Counted from the first letter of the stretch, positions 52,168 to 61,646 are shown. The stretch: 62,763 bases of DNA from JAFLTL01 sp964389525 (GCA_964389525.1 CAYMEX010000017.1:1-62763); one strand, 5' to 3'. A program made the numbers and translations. The notes: generated from the sequence alone by a model not told the origin.

Positions 52168-53249
52168 TTGAGAATTGTAATGTATGTCTCGATCGCTTCT
52201 CTGAGTTCATCGATGCCGATATACTCGTCGGAGGAGTGTGAACGTGCGGAGTCACCGGGGCCGGCCTTGAGCGACGGCCACGGCATGAGTGCCTGATCGG
52301 ACAGTGTGGGTGAACCGAACGGTTGCAGTCCGAGCATTGTGAACCGTGCGACGAGAGGGTCATCTGTAGCGATTGACGACGGGTTTAGCCTGGTCGAGCG
52401 CGGATTGATTTCCACATCGGGGACAGCCTCCATTATAAGTCTGAGAGTCTCGATGTTGGAGTATGCATCGGTGGTGCGCACGTCGGCTACGAAGCGGCAT
52501 AGATCGGGCACGACATTGTGTTGTGTGCCTGCTTCGATCTGTGTGACTGATATCTTTACGGGGCCGAGCATTTCAGAGACTGTCGGGAATCTCAGCGAGC
52601 GCATGGCGGAGATGGCCGGAAGTGCCTTGTAGATGGCGTTGACGCCTTCATTGCGTGCGGCGTGTCCCGATACTCCGTGAGTGGCGCAGTCGAGCACCAT
52701 GAGCCCTTTCTCGGCAATTGCGGGGCGCATTCCGGTAGGCTCGCCGACAAGAGCCTTGTCGATGTGTGGCAGAAGCGGCACCATCATCTCCATGCCGTTC
52801 TTGCCGCTCACTTCCTCTTCGCACGATGCGAGAAATATCAGCCGCGCAGATGTCGTGATGCCGGCATTCAGCAGATAGATGAACGACACGGCCAGTGACA
52901 CAAGCGATGCTCCGGCATCGTTGCTGCCTATGCCGTAGAGTCGGTTGGTCGTCTCATCGACAAATGGAGTGAACGGGTCCATTGTCCAGCCGGCCGAAGG
53001 CCTGACGGTGTCGATGTGGCTGTTGAGAAGCAGCACCGGCACGTCGGGCCGCGAGAGGTGGTCGGCAGGTATGGCGAGGATGTTGTTGCCGTGGCGCTCG
53101 ACCGAAGCCTTGTCGCCGCAGTGTGTGCGCATGAAGTCCTCCACCAGATCGGCGGCCCGGTTTTCCTCACGGCTGAAACGGGGTATTGCAATCAAGCCCT
53201 TGAGCAGGTCAAGGGCTTGATAAAAGAGTTCGTCGCGGTTGTCGGTCAT
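52164..53249 (-). CDS. M20 family metallo-deacylase (ArgE/DapE-like)
   Basis: The protein is 361 residues from ATG 53249, which overlaps the GlmM stop by 4 bases; an upstream frame extension is a shadow. Metal ligands are visible: LNSHIDTV, GSNDAGASL, SCEEEVSG with the catalytic Glu, GEPTG, and a late His in SHSSDEYIGI. The dimerisation domain follows GHAARNEGVNAI. The family hydrolyses N-acyl amino acids (acetylornithine, acetylcitrulline, succinyl-diaminopimelate); Bacteroidetes members often act in arginine biosynthesis, but nothing in the window settles the substrate. Confidence 0.88.
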   Translation of the reverse strand: MTDNRDELFYQALDLLKGLIAIPRFSREENRAADLVEDFMRTHCGDKASVERHGNNILAIPADHLSRPDVPVLLLNSHIDTVRPSAGWTMDPFTPFVDETTNRLYGIGSNDAGASLVSLAVSFIYLLNAGITTSARLIFLASCEEEVSGKNGMEMMVPLLPHIDKALVGEPTGMRPAIAEKGLMVLDCATHGVSGHAARNEGVNAIYKALPAISAMRSLRFPTVSEMLGPVKISVTQIEAGTQHNVVPDLCRFVADVRTTDAYSNIETLRLIMEAVPDVEINPRSTRLNPSSIATDDPLVARFTMLGLQPFGSPTLSDQALMPWPSLKAGPGDSARSHSSDEYIGIDELREAIETYITILK

Positions 53250-54640
53250 TTTTTTGTGATTTCGTTGACAACGGCAATGATGTCGTCGGCAAGCTGCTGA
53301 GCCTTCTCCATTGTGTGCGCCTCTGAGTAGATGCGTATGATCGGCTCGGTGTTTGATTTGCGCAGATGCACCCATGAGTCGGCGAAGTCAATCTTGACGC
53401 CGTCGATATCGGTGATCTTCTCGCTTGAGTATTTCTCCTTTATCGCATCGAGGATCGCGTCGACATTGATGTCGGGTGTGAGCTGAACTTTGTTCTTGGC
53501 TATCGCATAGGCCGGATAGCGCTTTTTGAGTTCGCTGACAGTGACTTTCTCATGTGCAAGATGCGAAAGGAAGAGAGCGACACCGACAAGCGCGTCGCGT
53601 CCGGCATGGATGGCCGGATATATGACTCCTCCGTTGCCTTCGCCACCGATCACGGCACCGGTGCGACGCATCTCGGTCACGACATTTACTTCACCGACAG
53701 CTGCAGCTGTGTATGTGCATCCGAGTGCTTCGGTGACATCGCGGAGCGCGCGTGATGAGCTGAGGTTGCTCACCGTCGGGCCGGGTGTGTGGCGCAGTAC
53801 GTAGTCGGCGATAGCCACGAGGGTGTATTCCTCGACAAACATCTCTCCGTTTTCCATCACGATTGCGAGACGGTCGACATCGGGATCCACCACAAAGCCG
53901 ACATCGGCGATGCCCGAACGCATCAGGTCGGAGATCTGTGTGAGGTTTTCGGGGATAGGCTCGGGAGTGTGTGCAAAATGTCCGTTTGGCTCACAGTTGA
54001 GTTCAACGACCTCCTTGACGCCGAGTGCGCGCAGAAGTGCCGGTATTGCGACGCCTCCGACAGAGTTGACTGCATCGACAGCCACGCGGAAGCCGGCTGC
54101 GGCGATAGCGTCACGGTCGACGAGCGGGAGAGCGAGGACAGCGTCGATGTGACGGCGGAGCCATGTCTCGTTGTTCTGTATCGAACCGAGATTGCCGATC
54201 TCTGCAAATGAGAAATCGTCGTCGGCTGCAATGCGTAGAACTTCTTTGCCCTGTGCGTCGTTGAGAAACTCTCCGTTGGAGTCGAGGAGCTTCAAGGCAT
54301 TCCATTGCGATGGATTGTGTGAGGCCGTGATGATGATGCCACCGCACGCTCCTTCGCCTGTGACTGCCATCTCGGTGGTCGGTGTGGTTGCGAGGCCGAT
54401 GTTTATGACTTCAAATCCCATTGCGGCCAATGTCGAGGTCACGAGCTGCGAGACCATGGGGCCTGAAAGACGTGCGTCGCGTCCTACGACGATGCGCCTC
54501 GGCATCCCGGCAGGAGTAGATTTATCGATAAAAGCTGCGTATGCGGCTGTGAACTTAACGATGTCGACGGGAGAGAGTCCTTCGCCTGGCTTCCCTCCGA
54601 TTGTTCCGCGGATGCCGGAAATGGATTTAATGAGAGACAT
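53246..54640 (-). CDS. Phosphohexomutase, GlmM-like
   Basis: The protein is 464 residues. SISGIRGTIGGKPGEGL begins the alpha-D-phosphohexomutase fold; the phosphoserine loop is TASHNPSQWNALK with Ser107; metal loop is DPDVDR; sugar-recognition loop is GEGNGG; phosphate-binding is LRKSNTEPIIRIYSE. The motif details fit Bacteroidetes phosphoglucosamine mutase (GlcN-6-P to GlcN-1-P for UDP-GlcNAc) better than phosphoglucomutase. First gene of a three-gene operon with 4-base overlaps. Confidence 0.88.
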   Translation of the reverse strand: MSLIKSISGIRGTIGGKPGEGLSPVDIVKFTAAYAAFIDKSTPAGMPRRIVVGRDARLSGPMVSQLVTSTLAAMGFEVINIGLATTPTTEMAVTGEGACGGIIITASHNPSQWNALKLLDSNGEFLNDAQGKEVLRIAADDDFSFAEIGNLGSIQNNETWLRRHIDAVLALPLVDRDAIAAAGFRVAVDAVNSVGGVAIPALLRALGVKEVVELNCEPNGHFAHTPEPIPENLTQISDLMRSGIADVGFVVDPDVDRLAIVMENGEMFVEEYTLVAIADYVLRHTPGPTVSNLSSSRALRDVTEALGCTYTAAAVGEVNVVTEMRRTGAVIGGEGNGGVIYPAIHAGRDALVGVALFLSHLAHEKVTVSELKKRYPAYAIAKNKVQLTPDINVDAILDAIKEKYSSEKITDIDGVKIDFADSWVHLRKSNTEPIIRIYSEAHTMEKAQQLADDIIAVVNEITKK

Positions 54641-54711
54641 TTGACAGGATTATTTGGGTTGAAGTGATAATGTTTTAGACTTATTCTCAGGTTATTGTTT
54701 TGTGCTTCAGA

Positions 54712-55296
54712 TCAGGTCTGGGCACGGAAGTAGCGCAGGTTGTAAAGGAATGGTGTGACCGAAGCGATTTCATTGCTTATGCCAAGCTGTGACTTGACGA
54801 CAATATTGACGCGGCAGTCAATGCCAAGGTATTTAAGCGGCTCCTGAATGCCGGAACCGTAATAAGCGTAGGTTTCGAGCGTGAAGTTCTGATATCGGAA
54901 ACTTGTAGCCTGAATCGACATGTCGCCGTCGTTTCCTTCAAAAACGGTTTCTCCTGTTTTCCACAACGTCGAGAGATTTGTGCGTGTGAAACGGAAATAG
55001 ATCAGGTCGTCGTATTCGGCCTTGTCGGTGCGTGTTCCCGGATCCAGAACCTGCATGTAGAGGGTGCCTTCTGGGTTGAGTTTGTAGTAGGGTGCGTTTT
55101 CTCCTGTCTCAAACACTGTGTCGGCCGGAATGGAGTTTATGACACGATGATTGGCAAGAAAAGAGTTTACCGCACGGTCCTCGTCATTGAGCAACTGCGC
55201 GTAGCTCTTGCGGCTTGAACACGATGATATTACGGCTGCTGCCATGGGTATGAGCAGCACGATCATAACCAGTATTTTGGCTTTACTTTTTGTCAT
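54712..55296 (-). CDS. DUF4827-like lipoprotein
   Basis: The protein is 194 residues with a lipoprotein signal (VISSC at about 26). KSYAQLLNDEDRAVNSFLANHRVI, TVFETGENAPYYKLNPEGTLYMQVLDPG and KYLGIDCRVNIVVKSQLGI match the DUF4827 family of Bacteroidales, which has an FKBP-like arrangement. The function is unknown. It is 48 bases downstream of the NrnA-like gene stop and could be in the same transcript. Confidence 0.78.
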   Translation of the reverse strand: MTKSKAKILVMIVLLIPMAAAVISSCSSRKSYAQLLNDEDRAVNSFLANHRVINSIPADTVFETGENAPYYKLNPEGTLYMQVLDPGTRTDKAEYDDLIYFRFTRTNLSTLWKTGETVFEGNDGDMSIQATSFRYQNFTLETYAYYGSGIQEPLKYLGIDCRVNIVVKSQLGISNEIASVTPFLYNLRYFRAQT

Positions 55297-55343
55297 GGGT
55301 ATGTTGGTGGAGTCTTTGTTCGATGATGGTTTATGTCGGTTGT

Positions 55344-56378
55344 CTATTTTTCGATCGGTGGAAGGTATGAGGCGTAGTCGGGCAAAACGCGTCGGAGTGT
55401 CTCTATGGCCTCACTCATGCTGCCTCTGAATTCTCCGCCGGCGGCATTAAGGTGTCCTCCTCCGCCAAAATGCTCGGAGCACAGGCGGTTGACAGGAAAT
55501 TCGGCTTTTGATCGCATGGAAACCTTGATGAAGCCCGGCTCCTGGTGCATGAAAACAGAAACGGCTACTTCGGGAATGCTCAGCGGCACGTTGACAAGCC
55601 CTTCGGTGTCGCCTTTGACGTAGTCGTAGCTTGTGAGATCGTCAGCGCTGAGTGTAATAAGCGAGGCTCTTCCGCCGAAAAGCAGCTCCATGCGGCTGAC
55701 GATCGCAAACGCGTTGAGGCGTAGTTGTGTGCGTGTGCGTGTGTTGATGCGTTCCCACAGTCTGACCTTGTTGACGCCGAGGCGCAGCAGGTCGGCCACA
55801 ATCGTGTATAGGTCGGGATCGTTGGCGTTGTATGACAGGTTGCCGGTGTCGGTCATAATCCCGGCCATAAGGCACATGGCGGTCTTCTTGTCGATGAGCG
55901 GCCTGAGCCCGAGAGCGCATATCACCTTGAACAGTAGTGCGCAAGTCGAGGATTCTGCCGGCCGCGATATCGTGACATCGGCAAATGCCTCCGGGTCGAG
56001 ATGATGGTCGATCAGTACCTTATGCGCTTTCGCTCCGGCTATCAGCGGCGCGGCGCGGTCAATGCGGCTTATGGCGTTGAAGTCAAGGCAAAATATTATA
56101 TCGGCCTTGTCAATGAGCGACTTGCAGAAGTCTTCCTGTGCGGAAACGGCTATAATGTCTTTGCACCCGGGCAGAAATCTCAGAGAGCGCGGCGGAGAGT
56201 CAGGAGTGATAATGTGCACTTCCTTGCCGAGAGTCGTAAGGACGTGAAACAGAGCGAGTGACGAGCCGATCGCATCGCCGTCGGGCTTGACATGACAAGT
56301 AATGACTACAGAACCGCATGATTCGAGGAACTGTGCCAGAGTCTTGACCGAGTGCTTGTCTATGTCGTTGCCTATCAT
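55344..56378 (-). CDS. DHH/DHHA1 phosphoesterase, NrnA-like
   Basis: The protein is 344 residues from ATG 56378, downstream of the -7 element; the longer frame start at 56417 lies within that element and is rejected. HVKPDGDAIGSSLAL, DFNAISRID, LIDHHLD (the DHH motif) and the DHHA1 terminal HFGGGGHLNAAGG are present. NrnA-type enzymes degrade short oligoribonucleotides (nanoRNase) and, in some, phosphoadenosine phosphate. The order of motifs and length match NrnA rather than RecJ. Confidence 0.9.
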   Translation of the reverse strand: MIGNDIDKHSVKTLAQFLESCGSVVITCHVKPDGDAIGSSLALFHVLTTLGKEVHIITPDSPPRSLRFLPGCKDIIAVSAQEDFCKSLIDKADIIFCLDFNAISRIDRAAPLIAGAKAHKVLIDHHLDPEAFADVTISRPAESSTCALLFKVICALGLRPLIDKKTAMCLMAGIMTDTGNLSYNANDPDLYTIVADLLRLGVNKVRLWERINTRTRTQLRLNAFAIVSRMELLFGGRASLITLSADDLTSYDYVKGDTEGLVNVPLSIPEVAVSVFMHQEPGFIKVSMRSKAEFPVNRLCSEHFGGGGHLNAAGGEFRGSMSEAIETLRRVLPDYASYLPPIEK

Positions 56379-56414
56379 TGTAGTATGTCGTTGTGCGCTA
56401 TAACTATGAATATG

Positions 56415-56422
56415 CAAAGTTA
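56415..56422 (-). promoter_or_regulatory. -7 element for the NrnA-like gene
   Basis: Plus caaagtta reads TAACTTTG on the minus strand, 37 bases upstream of ATG 56378. It lies at the very end of the glycosyltransferase gene. Confidence 0.65.
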
Positions 56423-57229
56423 CAACATTTCAGTAGTTCTGCAAGTGAAACCGCTAAAAGCGTGACGCAGTGTGGGGAAAAAGGGGGCTTTGTGTGTGAG
56501 TCTTGCACGAAGCGCGAACAATATGATGCGTGGCAGACCTGAGACGAGGCCGTGGCTGTGGCGGATGTAGGCACCCTGTGACGCTGGGAATCCTCCGTCG
56601 GGAGTGTATGGCTTCTCGCCTGACGATGGCGACAGCTGGACGCATATTTCACTGGGAACAATGTCAACTGCCAGGTCGCCGCGCATGGCGTCGGCGATGA
56701 AAAAACTCTCCTCGGCGGCTGTGAACCGTGGTGCTCCCAGTCCGAAATTCTCTCTGAACCGTATCGTATTTTTTACCGATGCCGTGCGGAACGCGATTTC
56801 AGGCGACGTGACCCAGTAGCCGCGCGGAAGCCGGAGGCGGAGTCTGATGTGCTTTGCCGGGTATCTTTTCTTTTTACCGGAAATACGGAACAACGCTATG
56901 TCGGTATCAGGGTTCGTGGAAAAGAATGTCCGGATGGCCGTGAATGCTCCGGGCAGAAACACTGTGTCGTCGTCGGCGATGAGGCTCAGGTCGGATGAAG
57001 ACTCGCCGATGGCGATGTTGCGGCTGTGGCTGAGTCCGCGTGTGTCGGACACAATGACCCGTATGTCGTCGCGCACAAGCTGCGCGGGCATGACCGCCTC
57101 GTGTGTCATGCCGGGCATCTGCCAGACTATGACATAGGTCACTCCATCGACGATGGGGAGCGACATGCGGGCTACACGGCCGATGCCGTCAATGCCGATT
57201 GTGGATATGAGCACCGAGAGCGTCAGCAA
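56420..57229 (-). CDS. Family 2-like glycosyltransferase
   Basis: The protein is 269 residues. GT-A features: LSVLISTIG start, RGLSHSRNIAIGESSSDLSLIADDDTVF with the metal-binding DDD, VKNTIRFRENFGLGAPRFTAAEESFFIADAM with an acceptor-side acidic pair (EES). The C-terminus is short and there is no transmembrane helix, so this is a cytoplasmic transferase. Donor and acceptor are unknown. It lies 15 bases downstream of the helicase gene stop. Confidence 0.78.
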   Translation of the reverse strand: MLTLSVLISTIGIDGIGRVARMSLPIVDGVTYVIVWQMPGMTHEAVMPAQLVRDDIRVIVSDTRGLSHSRNIAIGESSSDLSLIADDDTVFLPGAFTAIRTFFSTNPDTDIALFRISGKKKRYPAKHIRLRLRLPRGYWVTSPEIAFRTASVKNTIRFRENFGLGAPRFTAAEESFFIADAMRGDLAVDIVPSEICVQLSPSSGEKPYTPDGGFPASQGAYIRHSHGLVSGLPRIILFALRARLTHKAPFFPTLRHAFSGFTCRTTEML

Positions 57230-57244
57230 TGCGGCGTGGTGTTG

Positions 57245-58582
57245 TCAGGATAGGAACTCGGGACGGAAACGGTGCCCTTTTATTTTCTGGGGTTGTGACG
57301 CTTCGGAGAGCTGACGTGCGGCATCGGGCGTGAGTACAACGGTTGAGAATCGGTCGTCGACGTCTATGCGGCCGACATCTGTTCCTTTAAGTCCGGCCTG
57401 TTTGGTGAGAAAGCCGAGTATGTCGCCACGTGACACTTTATCACGCTTGCCGAGGTTGATGAGCAGAGTGACAGGAAGCCCGTCGACCGGTGCGCTCTCT
57501 TCGGTGTGAGGTGGCGACCATACGCGGTCGGCGTCCATGAACTCCGGTCTGTCGTCTTTGTCGGAGAGAATCGTGTAGACTTTGCCTGATGCACCGGCGC
57601 GCGCCGTGCGTCCATTGCGGTGTGTCCACGCTTCGGGCGACACCGGCACGTGATAGTGTATGACCGCGTCGATCTCGGGTATGTCGAGGCCGCGTGCGGC
57701 AAGGTCGGTGGCTGCGAGGATCGGTGTCGTGCCGTTGCGTAGGAGCGAGACGGCCAGCTGGCGGTCCTGCTGCTCCATGCCGCCGTGGTATATGCCTGCA
57801 GGAAGTCCGGCCTTGCGAAGCTCCTGATGTATGCGCTCCGCGCTCTCGCGGTGATTTGAGAAAACGATCGACCGTGTCTGCTGTGGCAGGGCGCGCAGCA
57901 GATCGATGAGTGTCTGTATCTTGTCGGGCTGCGGTGAGGGCACTTCGATGACTTCGATATCGGGTCGGGCAGCGGTGTCGCCGTCTTTGTCCTCGCGGAA
58001 GTCATATGTGGTGGCGTTTTCAAGCGCCATCTCGTCGGGGAGGCGGTCTATGGCTGTCGCAGAGGTCAGTATGGTGAGCCGCGCATTTTTTGTCTTGTGT
58101 ATAATCCGCTTCATCTCATCCATGAATCCGAGCTCAAGGCATTTGTCGTATTCGTCGATGATGAGGGCTGAAACAGTTGTCATGTCGATGTTGCGTCGTC
58201 CGATGTGGTCGAGCAGACGTCCGGGCGTAGCAACGATAATGTCGGGGGTTACTGCCGACATGGAGTTTGCTTCGTCCTGAAAGGAGTGTCCGCCGAAAAG
58301 TGCTATCGTGCGGTATGCCGGGGCTATTTTTTTCAATACACCTGCAATCTGCAGTGCGAGCTCGCGTGACGGGGCGAGTATCATGGCCTGTGTGCCAGAT
58401 GCGGGTCGCCGCATAAAACGCAGCAGCCTGATGGCAAAGGCTACGGTTTTTCCCGATCCTGTCGGAGCGAGCAAAATAATGCGTCGGTCATCGGTCTCCG
58501 ACATTTTTACCTGCATCGGGTTCAGCTTCTGGAATCCGGCAAGTGACAGTATCTGTTTCTTTATGGATGAAGAATCTGGCAT
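57245..58582 (-). CDS. DEAD-box-type RNA helicase with DbpA C-terminal RNA-binding domain
   Basis: The protein is 445 residues. Q motif LNPMQVKM; Walker A APTGSGKT (39-46); motif Ib TPGRLLDH; motif II IIDEYDKCLELGF (DEYD in place of DEAD); SAT in TSATAIDRLP; motifs V/VI AATDLAARGLDIPEID and HRNGRTARAG. The last about 75 residues (VTLLINLGKRDKVSRGDILGFL, VGRIDVDDRFSTVVL) are the DbpA RRM-like domain, which targets ribosomal RNA in E. coli DbpA. Promoter at 58635. Confidence 0.9.
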   Translation of the reverse strand: MPDSSSIKKQILSLAGFQKLNPMQVKMSETDDRRIILLAPTGSGKTVAFAIRLLRFMRRPASGTQAMILAPSRELALQIAGVLKKIAPAYRTIALFGGHSFQDEANSMSAVTPDIIVATPGRLLDHIGRRNIDMTTVSALIIDEYDKCLELGFMDEMKRIIHKTKNARLTILTSATAIDRLPDEMALENATTYDFREDKDGDTAARPDIEVIEVPSPQPDKIQTLIDLLRALPQQTRSIVFSNHRESAERIHQELRKAGLPAGIYHGGMEQQDRQLAVSLLRNGTTPILAATDLAARGLDIPEIDAVIHYHVPVSPEAWTHRNGRTARAGASGKVYTILSDKDDRPEFMDADRVWSPPHTEESAPVDGLPVTLLINLGKRDKVSRGDILGFLTKQAGLKGTDVGRIDVDDRFSTVVLTPDAARQLSEASQPQKIKGHRFRPEFLS

Positions 58583-58634
58583 TGCTTAAAGATTGTGTTG
58601 CGGATTGTATTACAGTGGAGAATCGCAAGCTATA

Positions 58635-58642
58635 CAAATTTA
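58635..58642 (-). promoter_or_regulatory. -7 element for the helicase gene
   Basis: Plus caaattta reads TAAATTTG on the minus strand, 53 bases upstream of the start. The surrounding 58583-58896 region (314 bp) is AT-rich and otherwise empty. Confidence 0.65.
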
Positions 58643-58825
58643 GTTTAACCTGTATAATAGAACACGGGTGCGTCGTTAATAGTTGTTAACATGTGTTGAT
58701 GTGAAAAAAGAGATTTGGCGCTGCAGTCGTAATATATTGAAGTTGTGATTTTTGCTCACTTTGATGTGATGTGTGCAATAGGTTAAGAAAGTGTTAATAG
58801 GTGTGTAACTCAAAAAATAAATCCT

Positions 58826-58833
58826 TAGTTTTG
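58826..58833 (+). promoter_or_regulatory. -7 element for the 2-oxoacid:ferredoxin oxidoreductase operon
   Basis: tagttttg, an exact TAnnTTTG match, 64 bases before ATG 58897. Confidence 0.65.
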
Positions 58834-58896
58834 CATTAGAGTAATGAGCGTCTATAGAATTATCAGACGCCAACTTCAAGCAGAAAAGAAACTATT

Positions 58897-59163
58897 ATGG
58901 CAAAAGTATGTGGAGCGGTCGATATAGACCGCGAGCGTTGCAAGGGCTGCGGGCTTTGTGTAGTCGCTTGTCCGTGTGACGTATTGTCACTCCAGACCCG
59001 TGAAGTGAACGACCGGGGCTACCTTTATGCCTATGCCAAGAATCAGTCGGCGTGCATCGGATGCGCGGCTTGTTCGGCAGTATGTCCGGACGCGTGCATA
59101 GAAGTCTACCGGGTTGTTGACCGCGGAGAGATGTCGTCAGAAAAAGATACAGCACGTGCATGA
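58897..59163 (+). CDS. 2-oxoacid:ferredoxin oxidoreductase, ferredoxin-like delta subunit
   Basis: The protein is 88 residues with two 4Fe-4S motifs: CKGCGLCVVACP (CX2CX2CX3CP) and CIGCAACSAVCP. It carries electrons from the TPP site to ferredoxin. It overlaps the next gene by 4 bases, so all four subunit genes form one translationally coupled unit. Confidence 0.93.
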   Translation: MAKVCGAVDIDRERCKGCGLCVVACPCDVLSLQTREVNDRGYLYAYAKNQSACIGCAACSAVCPDACIEVYRVVDRGEMSSEKDTARA

Positions 59164-60266
59164 GTAACAAAGAAGTAAAAGGAGATGTAGTGCTGATGAA
59201 AGGCAATGAGGCAATCGCCCATGCCGCCGTGCGCTACGGATGCGACGGATATTTCGGATATCCTATTACGCCTCAGAGCGAGGTTCTTGAGACTCTGGAG
59301 TCTCTTATGCCGTGGGAAACTACCGGCATGGTCGTGCTTCAGGCTGAGAGCGAGCTCGCGTCGATCAACATGGTATATGCCGGCGCGGCTACAGGCAAGG
59401 CGGTATTCACATCGTCGAGCAGCCCCGGCATCTCGCTGATGCAGGAGGGTATCTCCTATATAGCTGCCGGAGAGCTACCGGCTCTGATCGTCAATGTGAT
59501 GCGCGGCGGTCCGGGTCTCGGCACGATACATCCGTCGCAGAGCGATTATTTTCAGGCTACAAAGGGCGGCGGCCACGGCGACTACCACCTGATAGTGCTC
59601 GCGCCCAAGTCGGTGCAGGAGATGGCTGATTTTGTGGGTCTGGGCTTTGACCTTGCTTTTAAATACCGCACTCCGGCGATGATACTTGTCGACGGCATGG
59701 TGGGTCAGATGATGGAGAAGGTCGTGTTGCCTCCGCAGCGCCCAAGACGCACCGACGAGGAGGTGCTTGAGCAGTGCCCGTGGGCAGCTACAGGCGATGC
59801 CGACAAGCGCGGACGCAACAACATCATCACCACGCTCGAGCTTGACTCGCACGTGATGGAGAAGAACAACGAGCGATTTCAGCAGACCTACCGCCGCATC
59901 GAGGAAAACGAGGTGCGGTATGAGGAATATATGACCGACGATGCCGAGTGGCTTGTTGTGGCTTTCGGCTCGATGGCACGTATCGGCCAGGCCGCTATCA
60001 ACTCGGCCCGCGAGGCCGGTGTGAAAGTCGGGCTTCTGCGTCCGATCACGCTCTGGCCGTTTCCGTATGGTAAAATCGGTGAACTGTCGCGTAAGGTCAA
60101 AGGCATACTTGTGCCTGAGATGAACGCCGGACAGATGATCGAGGATGTGCGGCTTGCCGTCGAGGGACGTGTGCCGGTGAGACACTGCGGCCGCATGGGC
60201 GGCATAATACCGAGTCCGTCGGAGGTGCTGAGCGCGCTGAACGCATTAATTGAGGAGAATAAGTGA
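59160..60266 (+). CDS. 2-oxoacid:ferredoxin oxidoreductase alpha subunit (VorB/KorA-like)
   Basis: The protein is 368 residues. GNEAIAHAAVRYGCDGYFGYPITPQSE, VFTSSSSPGISLMQEGISYIAAGELPALIVNVMRGGPGLGTIHPSQSDY and VPVRHCGRMGGIIPSP match the alpha (pyrimidine-binding/transketolase-type) subunit. Oxidation of a 2-oxoacid with CoA to acyl-CoA, reducing ferredoxin. Four-subunit layout fits the 2-oxoglutarate or branched-chain 2-oxoacid enzymes; pyruvate enzymes in Bacteroidetes are normally a single long chain. Confidence 0.92.
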   Translation: MSNKEVKGDVVLMKGNEAIAHAAVRYGCDGYFGYPITPQSEVLETLESLMPWETTGMVVLQAESELASINMVYAGAATGKAVFTSSSSPGISLMQEGISYIAAGELPALIVNVMRGGPGLGTIHPSQSDYFQATKGGGHGDYHLIVLAPKSVQEMADFVGLGFDLAFKYRTPAMILVDGMVGQMMEKVVLPPQRPRRTDEEVLEQCPWAATGDADKRGRNNIITTLELDSHVMEKNNERFQQTYRRIEENEVRYEEYMTDDAEWLVVAFGSMARIGQAAINSAREAGVKVGLLRPITLWPFPYGKIGELSRKVKGILVPEMNAGQMIEDVRLAVEGRVPVRHCGRMGGIIPSPSEVLSALNALIEENK

Positions 60267-61042
60267 TGAACCGCGAAGATATAGTCAAGCCGGCCAACAA
60301 AGTGGTGTCGCGTCCGCGACTGCTTAACGACAATGTGATGCACTATTGTCCGGGATGCGGACATGGGGTCGTGCACAAACTTGTGGCCGAAGTGATCGAC
60401 GAGATGGGTCTCGACAAGACCGGAGTGGTGGCCGTGGCGCCTGTTGGCTGCGCGGTATTTGCCTACAACTACATCGATGTCGACTGGATCGAGGCCGCCC
60501 ACGGGCGTGCTCCGGCAGTCGCAACGGCAGTAAAGCGTCTCTGGCCCAAGAAACTTGTGTTCACGTATCAGGGCGACGGTGATCTGTCGGCAATCGGTAC
60601 GGGCGAGGCCATACATGCGGCCAACCGCGGTGAGAATATCGCGATAATATTCATCAACAACGGCATATACGGCATGACCGGCGGCCAGATGTCGCCGACC
60701 ACGCTCGAGGGAATGAAGACTTCGACCACGCCTTACGGCCGCCGTGTTGATCTGAACGGTTATCCGCTTGTGATAAGCGACCTGTTTGCGCGGCTCGACG
60801 GCACATGCTACGTCACACGTCAGGCTGTGAATGACGCCGCTGCCGTGCGCAAGACCAAGGCTGCCATCAAAAAGGCATTCCAGAACTCGATGGATGGTCT
60901 CGGCACATCGGTTGTCGAGGTGGTGAGCCAGTGCAATTCAGGCTGGAAGATGTCGCCGGTGAAGTCCAACGAGTGGCTTGTCGAGCACATGGAGGCCAAG
61001 TACCCGTTAGGTGATCTCAAGAATAATACGCCGAAAAAATGA
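60266..61042 (+). CDS. 2-oxoacid:ferredoxin oxidoreductase beta subunit (TPP-binding)
   Basis: The protein is 258 residues. ATG 60266 shares its A with the stop of the alpha gene (TGATG); GTG 60263 is also in frame. HYCPGCGHGVVHKLVAE, VGCAVF, AHGRAPAVATAVKRL, TYQGDGDLSAIGTGEAIHAANR (GDGD, the TPP/Mg site) and INNGIYGMTGGQMSPTT are diagnostic. It holds the thiamine diphosphate. Confidence 0.95.
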   Translation: MNREDIVKPANKVVSRPRLLNDNVMHYCPGCGHGVVHKLVAEVIDEMGLDKTGVVAVAPVGCAVFAYNYIDVDWIEAAHGRAPAVATAVKRLWPKKLVFTYQGDGDLSAIGTGEAIHAANRGENIAIIFINNGIYGMTGGQMSPTTLEGMKTSTTPYGRRVDLNGYPLVISDLFARLDGTCYVTRQAVNDAAAVRKTKAAIKKAFQNSMDGLGTSVVEVVSQCNSGWKMSPVKSNEWLVEHMEAKYPLGDLKNNTPKK

Positions 61043-61575
61043 AGGAAGAAATAATCATGGCAGGTTTCGGCGGCCAGGGTGTGCTGTCGATGGGAAAGAT
61101 TCTGGCTTATGCCGCATTGCTCGACGGCAAGGAAGTGACCTGGATGCCGTCTTATGGCCCTGAACAGCGCGGCGGCACGGCCAACGTGACGGTGATCCTG
61201 TCGGACGAGGAGATCAGTTCGCCGATCCTCGACGAGTATGACACTGCGGTGATACTCAACCAGCAGAGTCTCGACAAGTTTGAGAAAACGGTGAAACCGG
61301 GCGGCACGATCATCTATGATCCCTACGGCATACACCACCGCCCGACACGCACCGATATCAACATAGTGCCTGTCAACGCTATGGAGGCAACATTTGAGCT
61401 CGGCAATCCGAAAACCTACAATATGCTTCTGCTCGGCGCACTGATAAAGGTGCGCGGATGTGTGAGCGTCGACGATGTGATGAAGGGGCTGAAAAAGACG
61501 CTGCCCGAACGACATCACCATCTGCTTCCGGCCAATGAGGCCGCGATACGCCGCGGCATGGAACTGGCTGAATAA
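61039..61575 (+). CDS. 2-oxoacid:ferredoxin oxidoreductase gamma subunit
   Basis: The protein is 178 residues. IIMAGFGGQGVLSMGKILAYAA, MPSYGPEQRGGTANVTVILSDEEI and NMLLLGAL are the gamma-domain signatures. It overlaps the beta gene by 4 bases (ATGA) and closes the operon; no terminator hairpin is obvious after it. Confidence 0.94.
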   Translation: MKEEIIMAGFGGQGVLSMGKILAYAALLDGKEVTWMPSYGPEQRGGTANVTVILSDEEISSPILDEYDTAVILNQQSLDKFEKTVKPGGTIIYDPYGIHHRPTRTDINIVPVNAMEATFELGNPKTYNMLLLGALIKVRGCVSVDDVMKGLKKTLPERHHHLLPANEAAIRRGMELAE

Positions 61576-61638
61576 GCAACAGTGACTTCAAAAAAGCATT
61601 GAGTAAAGCGCGATTTTTTATAAATTGCGCTTATCTTT

Positions 61639-61646
61639 TATATTTG
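61639..61646 (+). promoter_or_regulatory. -7 element for the GH65-like gene
   Basis: tatatttg, an exact TAnnTTTG match, 17 bases before ATG 61664; this gives a leader of about 11 nt. Confidence 0.6.
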
